A stretch of DNA of 64,000 nt from Crocinitomicaceae bacterium (GCA_002709305.1 PAQM01000024.1:62001-126000); one strand, 5' to 3'. Counted from the first letter of the stretch, positions 17,607-27,176 are shown. Notes: generated by a model from the sequence alone, not told the origin. Numbers and translations are program-made.

Positions 17607-17630
17607 TATTTAATTATTTGTAATTAAATA
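17607..17630 (-). other. AT-only inverted repeat after rlmN
   Basis: Perfect 10-bp inverted repeat TATTTAATTA / TAATTAAATA with a 4-nt loop, 30 nt after the rlmN stop on the minus strand and before the small secreted protein gene. It could be a weak terminator or a dyad binding site. It contains no G-C pair and no long T run follows, so either role is uncertain. Confidence 0.35.
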
Positions 17631-17660
17631 GACCACATTTTCTCTTTTATATTTTCTTAG

Positions 17661-18716
17661 TTATACTTTATTTTTATTAGCTAATTGACCACATGCTGCA
17701 TCAATATCTTTCCCTCTACTTCTTCTTATATTAACTATCATATTCTTTTGTTTTAAATAATTAGCAAAATCATCTACTTTTTTTGAATCAGCTTGTTTAA
17801 AATTTCCCTCATCAATTGAATTATATTCAATGATATTAATTTTACATGGTACACATCTCGCAAATTTCGCTAATTCTTCTGCATCTTCTATTGTGTCATT
17901 GAAATTTTTAAAGATTATATACTCGAATGTTATTCGAGACTTTGTTTTTTCATAAAAATATTTTAATGACTCTCTTAATGAATTTAGATTATTAGAGTTG
18001 TTAATTTCCATGATTAGACTTCTTTTTTTATCATTTGCTGCATGGAGGGAGAGGGCTAGATTGAATTTGACTAGATCGTCACCTAATTTTTTTATCATTT
18101 TTGCAATTCCTGCGGTGGATACTGTAATTCTTTTTGGTGACATTCCTAGACCATCTTTAGAACATATTAATTCTATAGAACGTAACATGTTTTTATAGTT
18201 TAACAATGGTTCACCCATTCCCATGTAAACAATATTATTTAAAGTTTTATTGTATATTTTTTCGGCCTCGTTTTTAAGGTATACAACTTGATCAAAAATT
18301 TCTCCAGGGCTAAGGTTTCTTATTAGCTTTAATCTACCTGTAGCACAGAATTTACAAGCTAAACTACATCCGGCTTGAGACGAAATACATGCCGTAGTTC
18401 TTGATTTTGTTGGAATTAAAACACCCTCAATTATTTCTCCTCCATTAATTTTAAATGCACATTTAATTGTTTTATCTAAACTAATTTGTTGGTCTTTTAG
18501 CTCTATATTATCAATAAAGTAAGACATATTTAATTTATCTCGGAGTGATTTTGATAGGTTTGTCATTTCTTCGAAAGATTGAGCATTTTTTTTCCATAAC
18601 CATTCGAAAATTTGTTCTCCACGGAAAAGTTGTTCACCCATTTTTTCTAGAGCAGATTTAATTTCTTCTAATTTTAGAATACGTATGTTTATTTTTCCAT
18701 CCACGATAATTGTCAA
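17661..18716 (-). CDS. rlmN: 23S rRNA A2503 and tRNA A37 C2-methyltransferase RlmN
   Basis: 351-residue radical SAM enzyme that methylates C2 of adenine in 23S rRNA and some tRNAs. The iron-sulfur motif CxxxCxxC is CSLACKFCATG (about residue 117). YMGMGEPLLNY is the SAM-binding segment, and SRITFEYIIF and the C-terminal CGQL cysteine region fit the family. No ATG is available at the right place: the frame opens with TTG 18716, and GTG 18704 four codons later is an equally good start. It follows purK on the same strand after 54 nt. Confidence 0.93.
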   Translation of the reverse strand: MTIIVDGKINIRILKLEEIKSALEKMGEQLFRGEQIFEWLWKKNAQSFEEMTNLSKSLRDKLNMSYFIDNIELKDQQISLDKTIKCAFKINGGEIIEGVLIPTKSRTTACISSQAGCSLACKFCATGRLKLIRNLSPGEIFDQVVYLKNEAEKIYNKTLNNIVYMGMGEPLLNYKNMLRSIELICSKDGLGMSPKRITVSTAGIAKMIKKLGDDLVKFNLALSLHAANDKKRSLIMEINNSNNLNSLRESLKYFYEKTKSRITFEYIIFKNFNDTIEDAEELAKFARCVPCKINIIEYNSIDEGNFKQADSKKVDDFANYLKQKNMIVNIRRSRGKDIDAACGQLANKNKV

Positions 18717-18770
18717 TCTATTTATTAATAAATAGTATATGTAGTTTAAAATGTAGTTATGATAATTCAG

Positions 18771-19916
18771 TTATTCTGAAATTACTATTAGTTTTTGTTT
18801 AATATCTTTTGCCTTTTTTATAGCCTTTTCAAGAGATTTGTCGGTAACTGTAATATGTCCCATTTTACGGTGCGGTTTTGTTATTTTTTTTCCATATATG
18901 TGCACATGCACACCATCTATTGCAGTAACATTGAATAACCCTTTATAAATGGCTTTACCATTAAATCCTTCACTACCAAGTAAATTTATCATTACACCAC
19001 ACTGGGTCATTTCAGTCGCGCCAAGTGGCATATTTAATATTGAACGAAGATGTTGTTCAAATTGTGAGGTGATATTACATTCTATTGTATGATGACCACT
19101 ATTATGAGGTCTAGGAGCAATCTCATTGACTAGAATTTCTCCATTTTCACAAAGGAATAGTTCTACAGCTAGAATACCAACCATATCTAGTTTATTAATT
19201 ATATCAATAGCAATTTTGGTTGCTTTTTCTTCAATTTCTTTTGAAATTTGAGCAGGAGAAAAAAGAAATTCCACTAAATTGACCTTATTAAATTGACATT
19301 CTACGGTTGGGTATACAGCAGTTTGGCCCGCTTTATTTCTAGCTACTATGACTGAAAGTTCTTTTACAAATGGTACAATTTTTTCAATTATTGAAGGTTC
19401 AAGAAAAACATTTTTTAAATCCTTTTTGGACTTAATTAATTCAACACCTCTTCCATCATAACCTCCAGTTCTTAATTTTTGAACAAAGGGTATTTTTTCT
19501 TCTAAAATGCTTTTTTTAGTGTTGGAAGAAAGTAGTTCAAATTCTGATGTTGGTATGTTATTTTCCTTGTAAAATTCTTTTTGTAATCCTTTATCTTTTA
19601 TTATTTCTAAAACACGAGGTTGTGGGAATATTTGAACTCCATTTTTCTCTAAATAGTATAGAGCATCAATATTTACATTTTCAATTTCAACAGTTAAAGT
19701 ATTTAACTTTTCGCCAAACATAACCACATCATCATAGTTTTTTATATCACCATTAGTATAGCTCTTTGCTATTGAGGCGCAAGGGGAATTTTCATCCTTA
19801 TCCATAATATGGATGTCAATATTATAGTTTATTGCTTCTTGAATAATCATCCTGCCTAGTTGACCACCACCTAAAATTCCAAGTCGATATTGACTGCCAA
19901 TTACATTTTCATTCAT
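18771..19916 (-). CDS. purK: N5-carboxyaminoimidazole ribonucleotide synthase
   Basis: 381-residue ATP-grasp enzyme of purine synthesis that carboxylates aminoimidazole ribonucleotide using bicarbonate and ATP. The start RLGILGGGQLGRMIIQEA is the family signature. QKLRTGGYDGRGVEL is the ATP-binding loop and NEIAPRPHNSGHHTIE the catalytic region. Length is normal. It is divergent from the purine-salvage gene hpt with a 109-bp gap. A -7 box lies only 4 nt before its start codon. Confidence 0.95.
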   Translation of the reverse strand: MNENVIGSQYRLGILGGGQLGRMIIQEAINYNIDIHIMDKDENSPCASIAKSYTNGDIKNYDDVVMFGEKLNTLTVEIENVNIDALYYLEKNGVQIFPQPRVLEIIKDKGLQKEFYKENNIPTSEFELLSSNTKKSILEEKIPFVQKLRTGGYDGRGVELIKSKKDLKNVFLEPSIIEKIVPFVKELSVIVARNKAGQTAVYPTVECQFNKVNLVEFLFSPAQISKEIEEKATKIAIDIINKLDMVGILAVELFLCENGEILVNEIAPRPHNSGHHTIECNITSQFEQHLRSILNMPLGATEMTQCGVMINLLGSEGFNGKAIYKGLFNVTAIDGVHVHIYGKKITKPHRKMGHITVTDKSLEKAIKKAKDIKQKLIVISE

Positions 19917-19920
19917 AGTA

Positions 19921-19928
19921 CAAAGATA
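19921..19928 (-). promoter_or_regulatory. -7 promoter box abutting purK
   Basis: The minus strand reads TATCTTTG, an exact TAnnTTTG match, with 4 nt to the purK ATG. If used, the message would be leaderless. No TTTG -33 box is seen at normal spacing. Confidence 0.4.
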
Positions 19929-20025
19929 ATGTTCATTTATATTTTTTTAAGCTTTTATATAGACTAAATTGTAACAGTTATTTATAATAATTGTAATTTT
20001 GATTAATCAAAAATTTTATATTTTG

Positions 20026-20559
20026 ATGAAATTATTAGATAAAAGTTTTGAGGTTTTTATTAGTAGGGATAAAATACAAGATAAAGTATTAAACCTAGCT
20101 GATAAGATTAATTCTGATTTTTTTGGAAAAGATGTTCTTTTCATATCTGTGCTAAATGGTTCGTTTATGTTTACTGCTGATTTAATGAAAAATATCTCAA
20201 TAGATTCAGAAATTACTTTTGTTAAAATGAGCTCATATGTTGGTACTTCTAGTTTAGGTAATGTAGATCAATTAATAGGCTTGAACCATAAGTTAAAGGA
20301 TAAATCTATCATTATAATTGAAGATATTATTGATACCGGTATTACTATTGATAAAATTATGAATTTACTTTCCATAGAAGGAGCTAAAGAAATTAAAGTT
20401 TGTTCTTTGTTATTTAAACCAAATTCATTTAAAGGAAAGTATAAACCTGATTATATAGGATTTTCTATTCCAAATGCTTTTGTAGTAGGATATGGATTAG
20501 ATTATAATCAAAAAGGCAGGAATTTAGATTCTATATATAAAATAAATGAATTATGTTAA
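20026..20559 (+). CDS. hpt: Hypoxanthine phosphoribosyltransferase
   Basis: 177-residue purine salvage enzyme that makes IMP (and GMP) from the free base and PRPP. The PRPP-binding loop is IIIEDIIDTGITIDKI (about residues 90-105), and the flexible loop contains KMSSYVGT. ATG 20026 is chosen over a TTG at 19999 because the preceding 9 residues are not family-like. It is the first gene of an operon with adk, obgE, a PAP2 gene and crcB, and its end overlaps the adk start by 7 nt. Confidence 0.93.
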   Translation: MKLLDKSFEVFISRDKIQDKVLNLADKINSDFFGKDVLFISVLNGSFMFTADLMKNISIDSEITFVKMSSYVGTSSLGNVDQLIGLNHKLKDKSIIIIEDIIDTGITIDKIMNLLSIEGAKEIKVCSLLFKPNSFKGKYKPDYIGFSIPNAFVVGYGLDYNQKGRNLDSIYKINELC

Positions 20560-21128
20560 ATGTTGTTCTATTTGGCCCTCCAGGAGCAGGGAAAGGCACA
20601 CAGTCTGAAAGATTAAAGAAAAAATATGAATTAGTTCATATTTCAACAGGTGATGTCTTTAGATCATTAGATCCTAACTCCAATTTAGCTAAATTAGCTA
20701 ACAGTTATTCTGCTAAAGGTAATTTAGTGCCAGATGATATTACTATTCAAATCCTAGAAGAAGAAGTGTCTAAGTTTCCTCAAGCTAATGGCGTTATTTA
20801 TGATGGTTTCCCTAGGACTGAAGCCCAGGCAAAAGCCCTTGATGAATTTTTAAAAGCTAAGGGTACTAAGGTAACAATGATGATTTCTTTGGTGGTTCCA
20901 GAAGAAGAGCTGAAAAGAAGGTTAATTTTAAGAGCAGAATCCTCTGGTAGAAAAGACGATGCAGACATAAATATCATTCAGAATAGAATAAATACTTATA
21001 ATAATAGCACTGCTCCTGTTGCTGATTTTTACAAAAAACAAGGCAAATTAATTGAAATTAATGGTGTTGGAGGTATAGATGATATAACAACGCGTATTTT
21101 TAATGAGATAGATTTACTGAAAAATTAA
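20553..21128 (+). CDS. adk: Adenylate kinase
   Basis: 191-residue enzyme that interconverts AMP and ATP with two ADP. The P-loop is FGPPGAGKGTQ at residues 7-17. ISTGDVFR binds AMP, and YDGFPRTEAQAKAL is the conserved catalytic segment. The length shows the short form without a zinc-binding lid (RAESSGRKDDAD marks the short lid). Its start lies inside the end of hpt, so the two genes are coupled. Confidence 0.96.
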   Translation: MLNVVLFGPPGAGKGTQSERLKKKYELVHISTGDVFRSLDPNSNLAKLANSYSAKGNLVPDDITIQILEEEVSKFPQANGVIYDGFPRTEAQAKALDEFLKAKGTKVTMMISLVVPEEELKRRLILRAESSGRKDDADINIIQNRINTYNNSTAPVADFYKKQGKLIEINGVGGIDDITTRIFNEIDLLKN

Positions 21129-21165
21129 TTGTTTATAAGGTTTTTATAGCTAAATATTAGCTGGA

Positions 21166-22161
21166 ATGGCATCAGATAATTTTGTTGATTATGTTAAGAT
21201 TCATACAACTTCTGGCAATGGAGGTAAGGGGTCTACGCATTTTAGAAGGGAGAAATATATTCCTAAAGGTGGGCCTGATGGGGGTAATGGTGGACGAGGC
21301 GGCCATGTTATCTTACGTGGGAACAAACAATTATGGACATTATTGCATTTAAAATATCAACGTCATGTAAAGGCTGGGCATGGTTCGGATGGATCAGGGA
21401 ATTTAAAAACTGGAGCTGAAGGAAGAGATATTTATATTGATGTCCCATTAGGCACTGTTGTTAAAAAATCCGACACAGGTGAAAAAATATTTGAAATAAC
21501 ACATCATGGCGAAGAAAAAATAATTGAACAAGGTGGTCGAGGGGGCCTAGGTAATACAAATTTTAAGTCACCGACTAATCAAACACCTCGATATGCACAG
21601 CCAGGAGAGGAAGGAAATGAAGGATGGAAAACACTAGAATTAAAAATCTTAGCTGATGTTGGTTTAGTAGGTCTCCCAAATTCAGGTAAAAGTACACTCT
21701 TGTCTGTTGTTTCAGCCGCAAAACCAGAAATAGCCGATTATCCATTTACAACTCTAAGACCTAATCTTGGTATGGTGAAATATCGTGATTTTAAATCATT
21801 TGTAATGGCAGATATTCCAGGTATTATTGAAAACGCACATAAGGGCAAGGGTTTAGGACTTCGTTTTTTACGTCACATAGAAAGAAATTCTATATTATTA
21901 TTTATGATTCCTTCCGATAGTGAAGACATCAAAAAGGAATATGATATTTTAATAAATGAATTAAATTTATATAACTCTGAGCTTCTTCATAAAGATAAGA
22001 TACTTGCTATAACAAAAAGTGATATGTTGGATAATGAATTAATAGAAGAAATTCGTGATCAACTTCCAAAAGGAATACCTTATGTTTTTATTTCATCGAT
22101 AGCTGAAATAGGACTAATTGAATTAAAAGATAAAATTTGGAATTTATTAAATGATTTTTGA
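21166..22161 (+). CDS. obgE: Obg family ribosome-associated GTPase
   Basis: 331-residue essential GTPase that acts in 50S ribosome maturation. The glycine-rich Obg fold covers residues 1-158 ([20 protein letters not shown] is the start of it), followed by the G domain: GLPNSGKST (G1), a switch region with [18 protein letters not shown] (G3) and TKSD (G4). Residues after about 325 are minimal, so the extended C-terminal domain of some Obg proteins is absent. Its 3' end overlaps the next gene by 11 nt. Confidence 0.95.
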   Translation: MASDNFVDYVKIHTTSGNGGKGSTHFRREKYIPKGGPDGGNGGRGGHVILRGNKQLWTLLHLKYQRHVKAGHGSDGSGNLKTGAEGRDIYIDVPLGTVVKKSDTGEKIFEITHHGEEKIIEQGGRGGLGNTNFKSPTNQTPRYAQPGEEGNEGWKTLELKILADVGLVGLPNSGKSTLLSVVSAAKPEIADYPFTTLRPNLGMVKYRDFKSFVMADIPGIIENAHKGKGLGLRFLRHIERNSILLFMIPSDSEDIKKEYDILINELNLYNSELLHKDKILAITKSDMLDNELIEEIRDQLPKGIPYVFISSIAEIGLIELKDKIWNLLNDF

Positions 22162-22741
22162 TTATATAGATATAATTGATAGAATAATCGTCCAAACTAT
22201 TAATAGTTGTAATAATCCATTTTTAGATGAATTGATGTGGATTGTCTCAGTTAAGTATACTTGGATTCCATTCTATATACTTTTGATTTTTTTTTACTAT
22301 AAGAAAACCAATTTAAAAGAGTCATTTTTGTTTTTATTTTTCGTATTAATATCTGTTGGTTTTTCTGATCAAATATCTGTTAATTTTTTTAAAGAATTTT
22401 TTCAAAGACTTAGACCTTCTCATAATACTTTATTGAAGGAACAATTGCATCTTCATGTTTTTGCAAATGGAGATTTATACAGAGGAGGTTCATATGGGTT
22501 TGTTTCATCTCATGCTGCTAATTTTTTTGCTGTACTTACATTTGCTTATCTAGTTATGAAAAAGTATTATTCAAACTTATTTATACCATTTTTAATTTTA
22601 GGTTTAATAGTTGGGTATAGTCGTATTTATTTAGGTGTACATTATTTAACAGATGTAATAGCAGGTGCTATTTTAGGTGTTTTTATTGCTGTACTTTTTT
22701 ATCGTTTTTTATTTATTTTTATTGTCAATAAAATCAAATAG
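22151..22741 (+). CDS. PAP2 family membrane phosphatase
   Basis: 196-residue inner-membrane protein with about five to six hydrophobic helices. The three acid phosphatase motifs are present: KEFFQRLRP (KxxxxxxRP), [10 protein letters not shown] (normally PSGH, here SSHA) and [13 protein letters not shown] (SRxxxxxHxxxD). Such enzymes remove phosphate from phosphatidic acid or undecaprenyl pyrophosphate; the exact lipid cannot be told. It overlaps obgE by 11 nt and is followed after 4 nt by crcB. Confidence 0.88.
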   Translation: MIFDYIDIIDRIIVQTINSCNNPFLDELMWIVSVKYTWIPFYILLIFFYYKKTNLKESFLFLFFVLISVGFSDQISVNFFKEFFQRLRPSHNTLLKEQLHLHVFANGDLYRGGSYGFVSSHAANFFAVLTFAYLVMKKYYSNLFIPFLILGLIVGYSRIYLGVHYLTDVIAGAILGVFIAVLFYRFLFIFIVNKIK

Positions 22742-22745
22742 TCTA

Positions 22746-23108
22746 ATGTTTTATTTGTATATTTTTGTTGGTGGTGGTTTAGGATCTTTGTTAAGATACA
22801 TAATAACTAAAATTTCAGATCAAACATTGTTGGTAAATTTTCCAACAGGAACTTTTATAAGCAATATGTTAGCCTGTTTAATGCTTGCAATTTTGGTTGT
22901 TTATTTTAGTGCTAAAAGCATCCATTATTCATGGATTGAGCCCCTGTTAATTATAGGTTTTTGTGGTGGGTTCAGTACGTTTAGTACATTTAGTAATGAA
23001 AACTTCAAGTTGTTTGATGAAGGCTATATAATTTTGCCTATTGTTAATATGTTAATATCGGTTACTGTTGGATTTTTATTAATTTATTTTATTCGTTCAA
23101 AATCATGA
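22746..23108 (+). CDS. crcB: Fluoride channel Fluc/CrcB
   Basis: 120-residue membrane protein with four helices that exports fluoride ions as an antiparallel dimer. The family signatures are GGGLGSLLRYII near the start, TGTFISNMLACLMLA (the conserved Asn), and GFCGGFSTFSTFSNE in the third helix. ATG 22746 was chosen; an open frame reaching back to 22677 overlaps the PAP2 gene and would add an unrelated segment. No fluoride riboswitch is possible here because the gene lies inside an operon. It overlaps the convergent acyltransferase by 6 nt. Confidence 0.92.
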   Translation: MFYLYIFVGGGLGSLLRYIITKISDQTLLVNFPTGTFISNMLACLMLAILVVYFSAKSIHYSWIEPLLIIGFCGGFSTFSTFSNENFKLFDEGYIILPIVNMLISVTVGFLLIYFIRSKS

Positions 23109-24425
23109 AATTGGTACTTTCAAATCTATTATCTTTTTTAATTCATCGCGCCTTTTAATTGCCTCACTTAAATTAGTTTTTTTAATTTTTCCTTTTAAGA
23201 CAAAATCTTTAAGGTTCTTTATGAAAAGGTATGCACAAAGACCAGTAATCCCAATTGTTAGGTAGTAAAAAAAAGATAAAATCCAATTAGGAAAAATGAA
23301 GTAGTAGAAAAAGAAAATTATTGGAATATTTATGATGCCTATTGTCATAGCTCCAAGAATCATTTTTACTGATGCCCAAAACACTTTTCTTCTGAATGAA
23401 TTTTCAACAAATCTTTTTACAATTATATAAGGAAGTCCACAATGAATAATTCCTAAAATTGCAAATGGAAAGAAAAAAATCATTGATTTTATTTCTTTAA
23501 ATCTACTTCCATTTTGATTTTCTTTTTTCCAAAAAACAAACTGATCATTAATTTTAATTTTTTTAAGAAGGTTAAAGTATAAATCAGATTTTTCTTTCAT
23601 TTCTTTTAAATCTAGATTAGCTTCAATATTTTCTTTATTTAACCAGAAAGCAAGTTTTCGTGAGTAATCCCAACGTTTTTCCAATGGAATATTTTTGTCA
23701 TAGCTATATGCATTTAATCCCTTTCTTGAAATTTGCATTATATTTTCATGAAGTGTAGCTAGCTCTTTATTTTCAACATGAGTTATTTGTTCTTGCATTA
23801 ATTTCTCAATGTTTTTAGTTATTTGATTGATTACTTTGTTTGGGTTTTCTTCATATTCTTTTTGGTAATCATTAAGACAAATTTTATCTGAAAGTGACAA
23901 AATTAGTTCACTCCCTAATTTATTAGGATTTGAATAGTTAATTCCTGCAGCAGCTATGCTTATTTTTTGATTCCAATTTATGTTTTCTAATGTTTGAAAT
24001 CCAATTCTAATAGCGCCTTTTTTTACTGGTTTTAGTCTTCGGATAAATATATCATCAGTAAATCCTTCACCGAAGATTAATAAGTTCTTCTTTTTTCTTA
24101 AAATTTTTGAGCAATAATGGAAAACTTTTTCATTTTTTTCTCTTGTATCTTCTCCGTCTTGCTTACGATATATTGGTAGCATTTGCAACCCTCTTAGAAA
24201 AGGGTTTGTTAGCTTTGTGAAAACATCTGACCTTGTCATAAAGTAGACAATTCTACCGCTAATCGATGCAAAGACTAAAGGATCCATAAATGATGCTGCG
24301 TGATTACAAACATATATGGTACTACCTTTATTTCCTTTTATTTTATTGTATATTTTTCTTTTAGGGTAATATATTCTTAAAGTGTACTTTAGTACTAAAT
24401 ATGTTATAAAATATAGTGGTTTCAT
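23103..24425 (-). CDS. PlsC-like acyltransferase with C-terminal membrane region
   Basis: 440-residue lysophospholipid-type acyltransferase. The catalytic HxxxxD motif is CNHAASFMDPL (about residues 40-50), with MTRSDVF and LLIFGEGFTDD further on fitting the LPLAT superfamily. Two to four hydrophobic helices lie at about 320-410, anchoring it in the inner membrane. It may acylate glycerol-phosphate or another lipid, and the long C-terminal part distinguishes it from standard PlsC, so the substrate is unknown. A -7 box (TATATTTG) lies 17 nt before the ATG. Confidence 0.82.
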   Translation of the reverse strand: MKPLYFITYLVLKYTLRIYYPKRKIYNKIKGNKGSTIYVCNHAASFMDPLVFASISGRIVYFMTRSDVFTKLTNPFLRGLQMLPIYRKQDGEDTREKNEKVFHYCSKILRKKKNLLIFGEGFTDDIFIRRLKPVKKGAIRIGFQTLENINWNQKISIAAAGINYSNPNKLGSELILSLSDKICLNDYQKEYEENPNKVINQITKNIEKLMQEQITHVENKELATLHENIMQISRKGLNAYSYDKNIPLEKRWDYSRKLAFWLNKENIEANLDLKEMKEKSDLYFNLLKKIKINDQFVFWKKENQNGSRFKEIKSMIFFFPFAILGIIHCGLPYIIVKRFVENSFRRKVFWASVKMILGAMTIGIINIPIIFFFYYFIFPNWILSFFYYLTIGITGLCAYLFIKNLKDFVLKGKIKKTNLSEAIKRRDELKKIIDLKVPIS

Positions 24426-24442
24426 ATCTATTTTTATAAAAG

Positions 24443-24450
24443 CAAATATA
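24443..24450 (-). promoter_or_regulatory. -7 promoter box for the acyltransferase gene
   Basis: The minus strand reads TATATTTG, an exact TAnnTTTG match, 17 nt before the ATG at 24425. Confidence 0.5.
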
Positions 24451-24555
24451 ATTTAAACATTTAATTATCTAAAAATAGGTTAATAATCGAAGAAATTAAC
24501 ATATAAAATGCTAATAACTTTATCTAATAGATATAGAATGAGATTTTGGTGATAT

Positions 24556-24563
24556 TATATTTG
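24556..24563 (+). promoter_or_regulatory. -7 promoter box before a 30-residue membrane peptide gene
   Basis: TATATTTG matches TAnnTTTG exactly and ends 12 nt before an ATG that opens a 30-codon frame. It supports expression of that small gene. Confidence 0.45.
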
Positions 24564-24575
24564 AAAAAAAATATA

Positions 24576-24668
24576 ATGAAACGAATTTTTCTTACAGTTG
24601 CTGCAATTACATCATTAGCGCTTACTATTTTAATTACTTTCGAAGTAAATAACTTATACATGGTTTAA
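24576..24668 (+). CDS. Putative 30-residue single-helix membrane peptide
   Basis: Short frame starting MKRIFLTVAAITSLALTIL: a basic start, then about 19 hydrophobic residues, and a short polar end (FEVNNLYMV). It looks like either a tiny inner-membrane protein or a signal peptide remnant. The frame fills part of the 320-bp gap between the acyltransferase and ddl and has an exact -7 promoter box 12 nt upstream. No family is recognised, and at this length chance cannot be excluded. Confidence 0.45.
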   Translation: MKRIFLTVAAITSLALTILITFEVNNLYMV

Positions 24669-24745
24669 CTTAGATAAGTTTTTTCTTTTTTAAGAAAACT
24701 TGAAATAAGGTTGAATTAGTTAAAAGTTTTTTATCTCAAAGTATT

Positions 24746-25717
24746 ATGAGAAATGTAGGTATAATATGTGGTGGTTTTTCTTCTGAGTTTGATATTTCAG
24801 TTAAGAGCGCTACGAATATATTTAATAATTTTCCGTCTAACTATCGCCCTTTTTTGATTATACTTAATAAAGATGGTTGGTTTCTCAAAAATAAAGATGG
24901 AACATTTGTGAAAATTGACTCTCGTGAGTTTTCATTTGAAATAGATAAAGAAGTTATTAAGATTGACTTAGCAATAGTTTTTATTCATGGAGATCCTGGT
25001 GAAAATGGTAAAGTTCAATCTTATCTCGAAATGATAGGCATACCTTATTTAAATTCAAAGCCACTTGCTTCTCAATTATCTTTTAATAAGTGGTATTGTA
25101 ATCAGTTCCTTCGAGGATTTGGTTTTAATGTTGCTAAATCAATATATCTAAAGAATTCATCATCTAAAATTGATTTAGATAAAATAATTAAAGATTTGGG
25201 TCTACCTCTTTTTGTTAAGCCCTCAGATTCAGGATCAAGTTTTGGGATATACAAAGTCAATAAAATTGATGATTTAAATAATGCTATAAAAAATGCTTTT
25301 AATGAGAGTAGTAATATCGTTATAGAAAGTTTTTTAGATGGTGTCGAAGTTACATGTGGAGTATATCAAGAGAATAATGAAGTTAAAACTTTACCATTGA
25401 CCGAAATTATTTCTAATAATGAATTTTTTGATTATGAAGCAAAATATAAAGGTTTATCAGAAGAGATTACACCTGCAAGAATAAGTAGTCAATTAACAAA
25501 GAAAATACAAGAAATAACTTCAGAAATTTATAATTTGATGCAACTCCGTTTATTTGCTCGAGTTGATTTTATAATTGTTGATGGTAATCCATATGTGATT
25601 GAAGTAAATAGTATCCCAGGTTTTTCAGATGAGAGTATCTTTCCTAAGATGCTTGATGTGGAAGGTATTTCAATAAAGAATTTTTTAGATTCAGTAATAA
25701 AACAAAATCTTAATTAG
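24746..25717 (+). CDS. ddl: D-alanine--D-alanine ligase
   Basis: 323-residue ATP-grasp enzyme that joins two D-alanines for peptidoglycan. Motifs: IICGGFSSEFDISVKSA at the start, IHGDPGENGKVQSYLEM with the conserved Gly-Glu-Asp/Asn-Gly turn, PLFVKPSDSGSSFG (ATP-binding loop), and the C-terminal YVIEVNSIPGF. Length is normal for Bacteroidota. Its 3' end overlaps by 8 nt with a convergent D-Ala-D-Ala carboxypeptidase gene, so both ends of D-Ala metabolism sit side by side. Confidence 0.94.
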   Translation: MRNVGIICGGFSSEFDISVKSATNIFNNFPSNYRPFLIILNKDGWFLKNKDGTFVKIDSREFSFEIDKEVIKIDLAIVFIHGDPGENGKVQSYLEMIGIPYLNSKPLASQLSFNKWYCNQFLRGFGFNVAKSIYLKNSSSKIDLDKIIKDLGLPLFVKPSDSGSSFGIYKVNKIDDLNNAIKNAFNESSNIVIESFLDGVEVTCGVYQENNEVKTLPLTEIISNNEFFDYEAKYKGLSEEITPARISSQLTKKIQEITSEIYNLMQLRLFARVDFIIVDGNPYVIEVNSIPGFSDESIFPKMLDVEGISIKNFLDSVIKQNLN

Positions 25718-27176
25718 TTGCTAGTATATTAAATAGGGATTCTATTTTTTGTTTTAGTAATTTTGAATTACATGTGTGATTATTAATAATTAATGCAAAG
25801 GCGTATTCTTTTCCAATTTTTGAGTTAATATAGCCCGCATAACTTTTAATACGAGACATTGAACCACTTTTAGCTCGTATTCTATTATGCGCAGCTTGAT
25901 TTTTACATATATATTTTAGTGTACCGTTAACCCCAGTAATTGGAAGTGAAGATTTGTACTCACTATTATATTTACTTGTATTCATATAAATTAATAATCT
26001 GGTTAAATGTTTTGCTGAAATAGCATTAGAACGGGATAATCCACTTCCATCTTTTAGACACAAACCTTTTGTGCTAAATTTTGAGCTCCAAAATTTATTC
26101 ATTATTTGTATTCCATTATTAGTGTTTCCATTTTTGTTTACTTGGTAACCAAGTAATGAAATGAGATGTTCTGCAAATAGGTTTACACTATTTCTATTCG
26201 TATAATTTATAATATTAATTAAGGATTCTCCCTGATGAGTATAAATTAGATTTTTATCATTATAAATTTTATCTGAGGTAGTATTTTCAATACTGAATCT
26301 AGTAGACTTGTAATCTGATAAAACACTAATATTATTATTCTCTAGAATTTTCTCAAATTCATATGCAAATTGAATTTCAGGATTAGGAAGACTAGCTTTT
26401 ACTAAAAAATCTTTTCTATTAATAGGCAAAGTGCCTGATGCAAATATTGTTTTCGAATATGGTCCTCCGTAGAAATACACGTTATCACCTTTTCTATTTG
26501 ATGAATTTATATCGCTAAAAATTTTAAGACCGGGAGGATAGGGTTCGATTGAGCTAATTGAAACGGGAACATCTACCTTATTAGAGGTGTTGAATTTAAA
26601 ATTTAATATGTTGTCAAAAATTGTGAGTCCCGAGGGACCTGCTCCATAATAGTTGCCTAAATCTGACCAATTCCAACCATCTGGTGCACCTTTATAACCG
26701 AATTCGGAAGCATCCGCAATAATTGATCCCGAGATAGTATTAATTCCTAATTGGCTAATTTCATCTTTCCATCTATGCAGAAACTGTTTTTCATTAGTTT
26801 TACTAACAAAATATTTTGAACCTAAGCTTGGATCTCCTCCTCCTCTAATCCATATGTTTCCTGTTAATTTTCCGGTAGAATCAATATGACCCTCTTTGTA
26901 TATTCTTGTTTTAGGTCTAAAATTAGGTCCAAGAATTTCTAAAGCTGTCGCTGTAGAGAATAATTTTGCTGTAGAGGCACTTGGCAATGATTTATTTGGA
27001 TTATGAGAAGCAATTGTTTTATTGGTTTTAAGATTAACTACCTCTATACTTATAGATGCATACTTAAATGCTTCATCACTGCAAAATTTATTTACTGCAT
27101 CTTGAATTGTACTCTGAGCGAATAAAAAATTTAATGAGATACAGATGGAACATATAATGATACTTATTATCTTCAT
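25710..27176 (-). CDS. dacB: D-Ala-D-Ala carboxypeptidase/endopeptidase, PBP4 type
   Basis: 488-residue periplasmic penicillin-binding protein of the S13 family that trims peptidoglycan cross-links. Signal peptide at about 1-20 (ending LFAQ). The active-site serine is in SASTAKLFST (SxxK, about residue 68), the second motif is in KDGSGLSRSNA, and the third is AKSGSM, with KSG in place of the common KTG. The large inserted domain between the first two motifs (GGGDPSLGS, ADASEFGY) is typical of PBP4. Promoter elements are visible upstream. Confidence 0.93.
   Translation of the reverse strand: MKIISIIICSICISLNFLFAQSTIQDAVNKFCSDEAFKYASISIEVVNLKTNKTIASHNPNKSLPSASTAKLFSTATALEILGPNFRPKTRIYKEGHIDSTGKLTGNIWIRGGGDPSLGSKYFVSKTNEKQFLHRWKDEISQLGINTISGSIIADASEFGYKGAPDGWNWSDLGNYYGAGPSGLTIFDNILNFKFNTSNKVDVPVSISSIEPYPPGLKIFSDINSSNRKGDNVYFYGGPYSKTIFASGTLPINRKDFLVKASLPNPEIQFAYEFEKILENNNISVLSDYKSTRFSIENTTSDKIYNDKNLIYTHQGESLINIINYTNRNSVNLFAEHLISLLGYQVNKNGNTNNGIQIMNKFWSSKFSTKGLCLKDGSGLSRSNAISAKHLTRLLIYMNTSKYNSEYKSSLPITGVNGTLKYICKNQAAHNRIRAKSGSMSRIKSYAGYINSKIGKEYAFALIINNHTCNSKLLKQKIESLFNILATN

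Noticed and set aside
22677-22745. Longer start of crcB, and a fluoride riboswitch before it
   Set aside because: The region is the end of the PAP2 gene in another frame; the start at 22746 fits the family and leaves no untranslated leader.
24676-24701. Hairpin AAGTTTT...AAAACTT after the 30-residue peptide gene, considered as a terminator
   Set aside because: The stem has a 2-nt bulge and is nearly all A-T, and no T run follows it.
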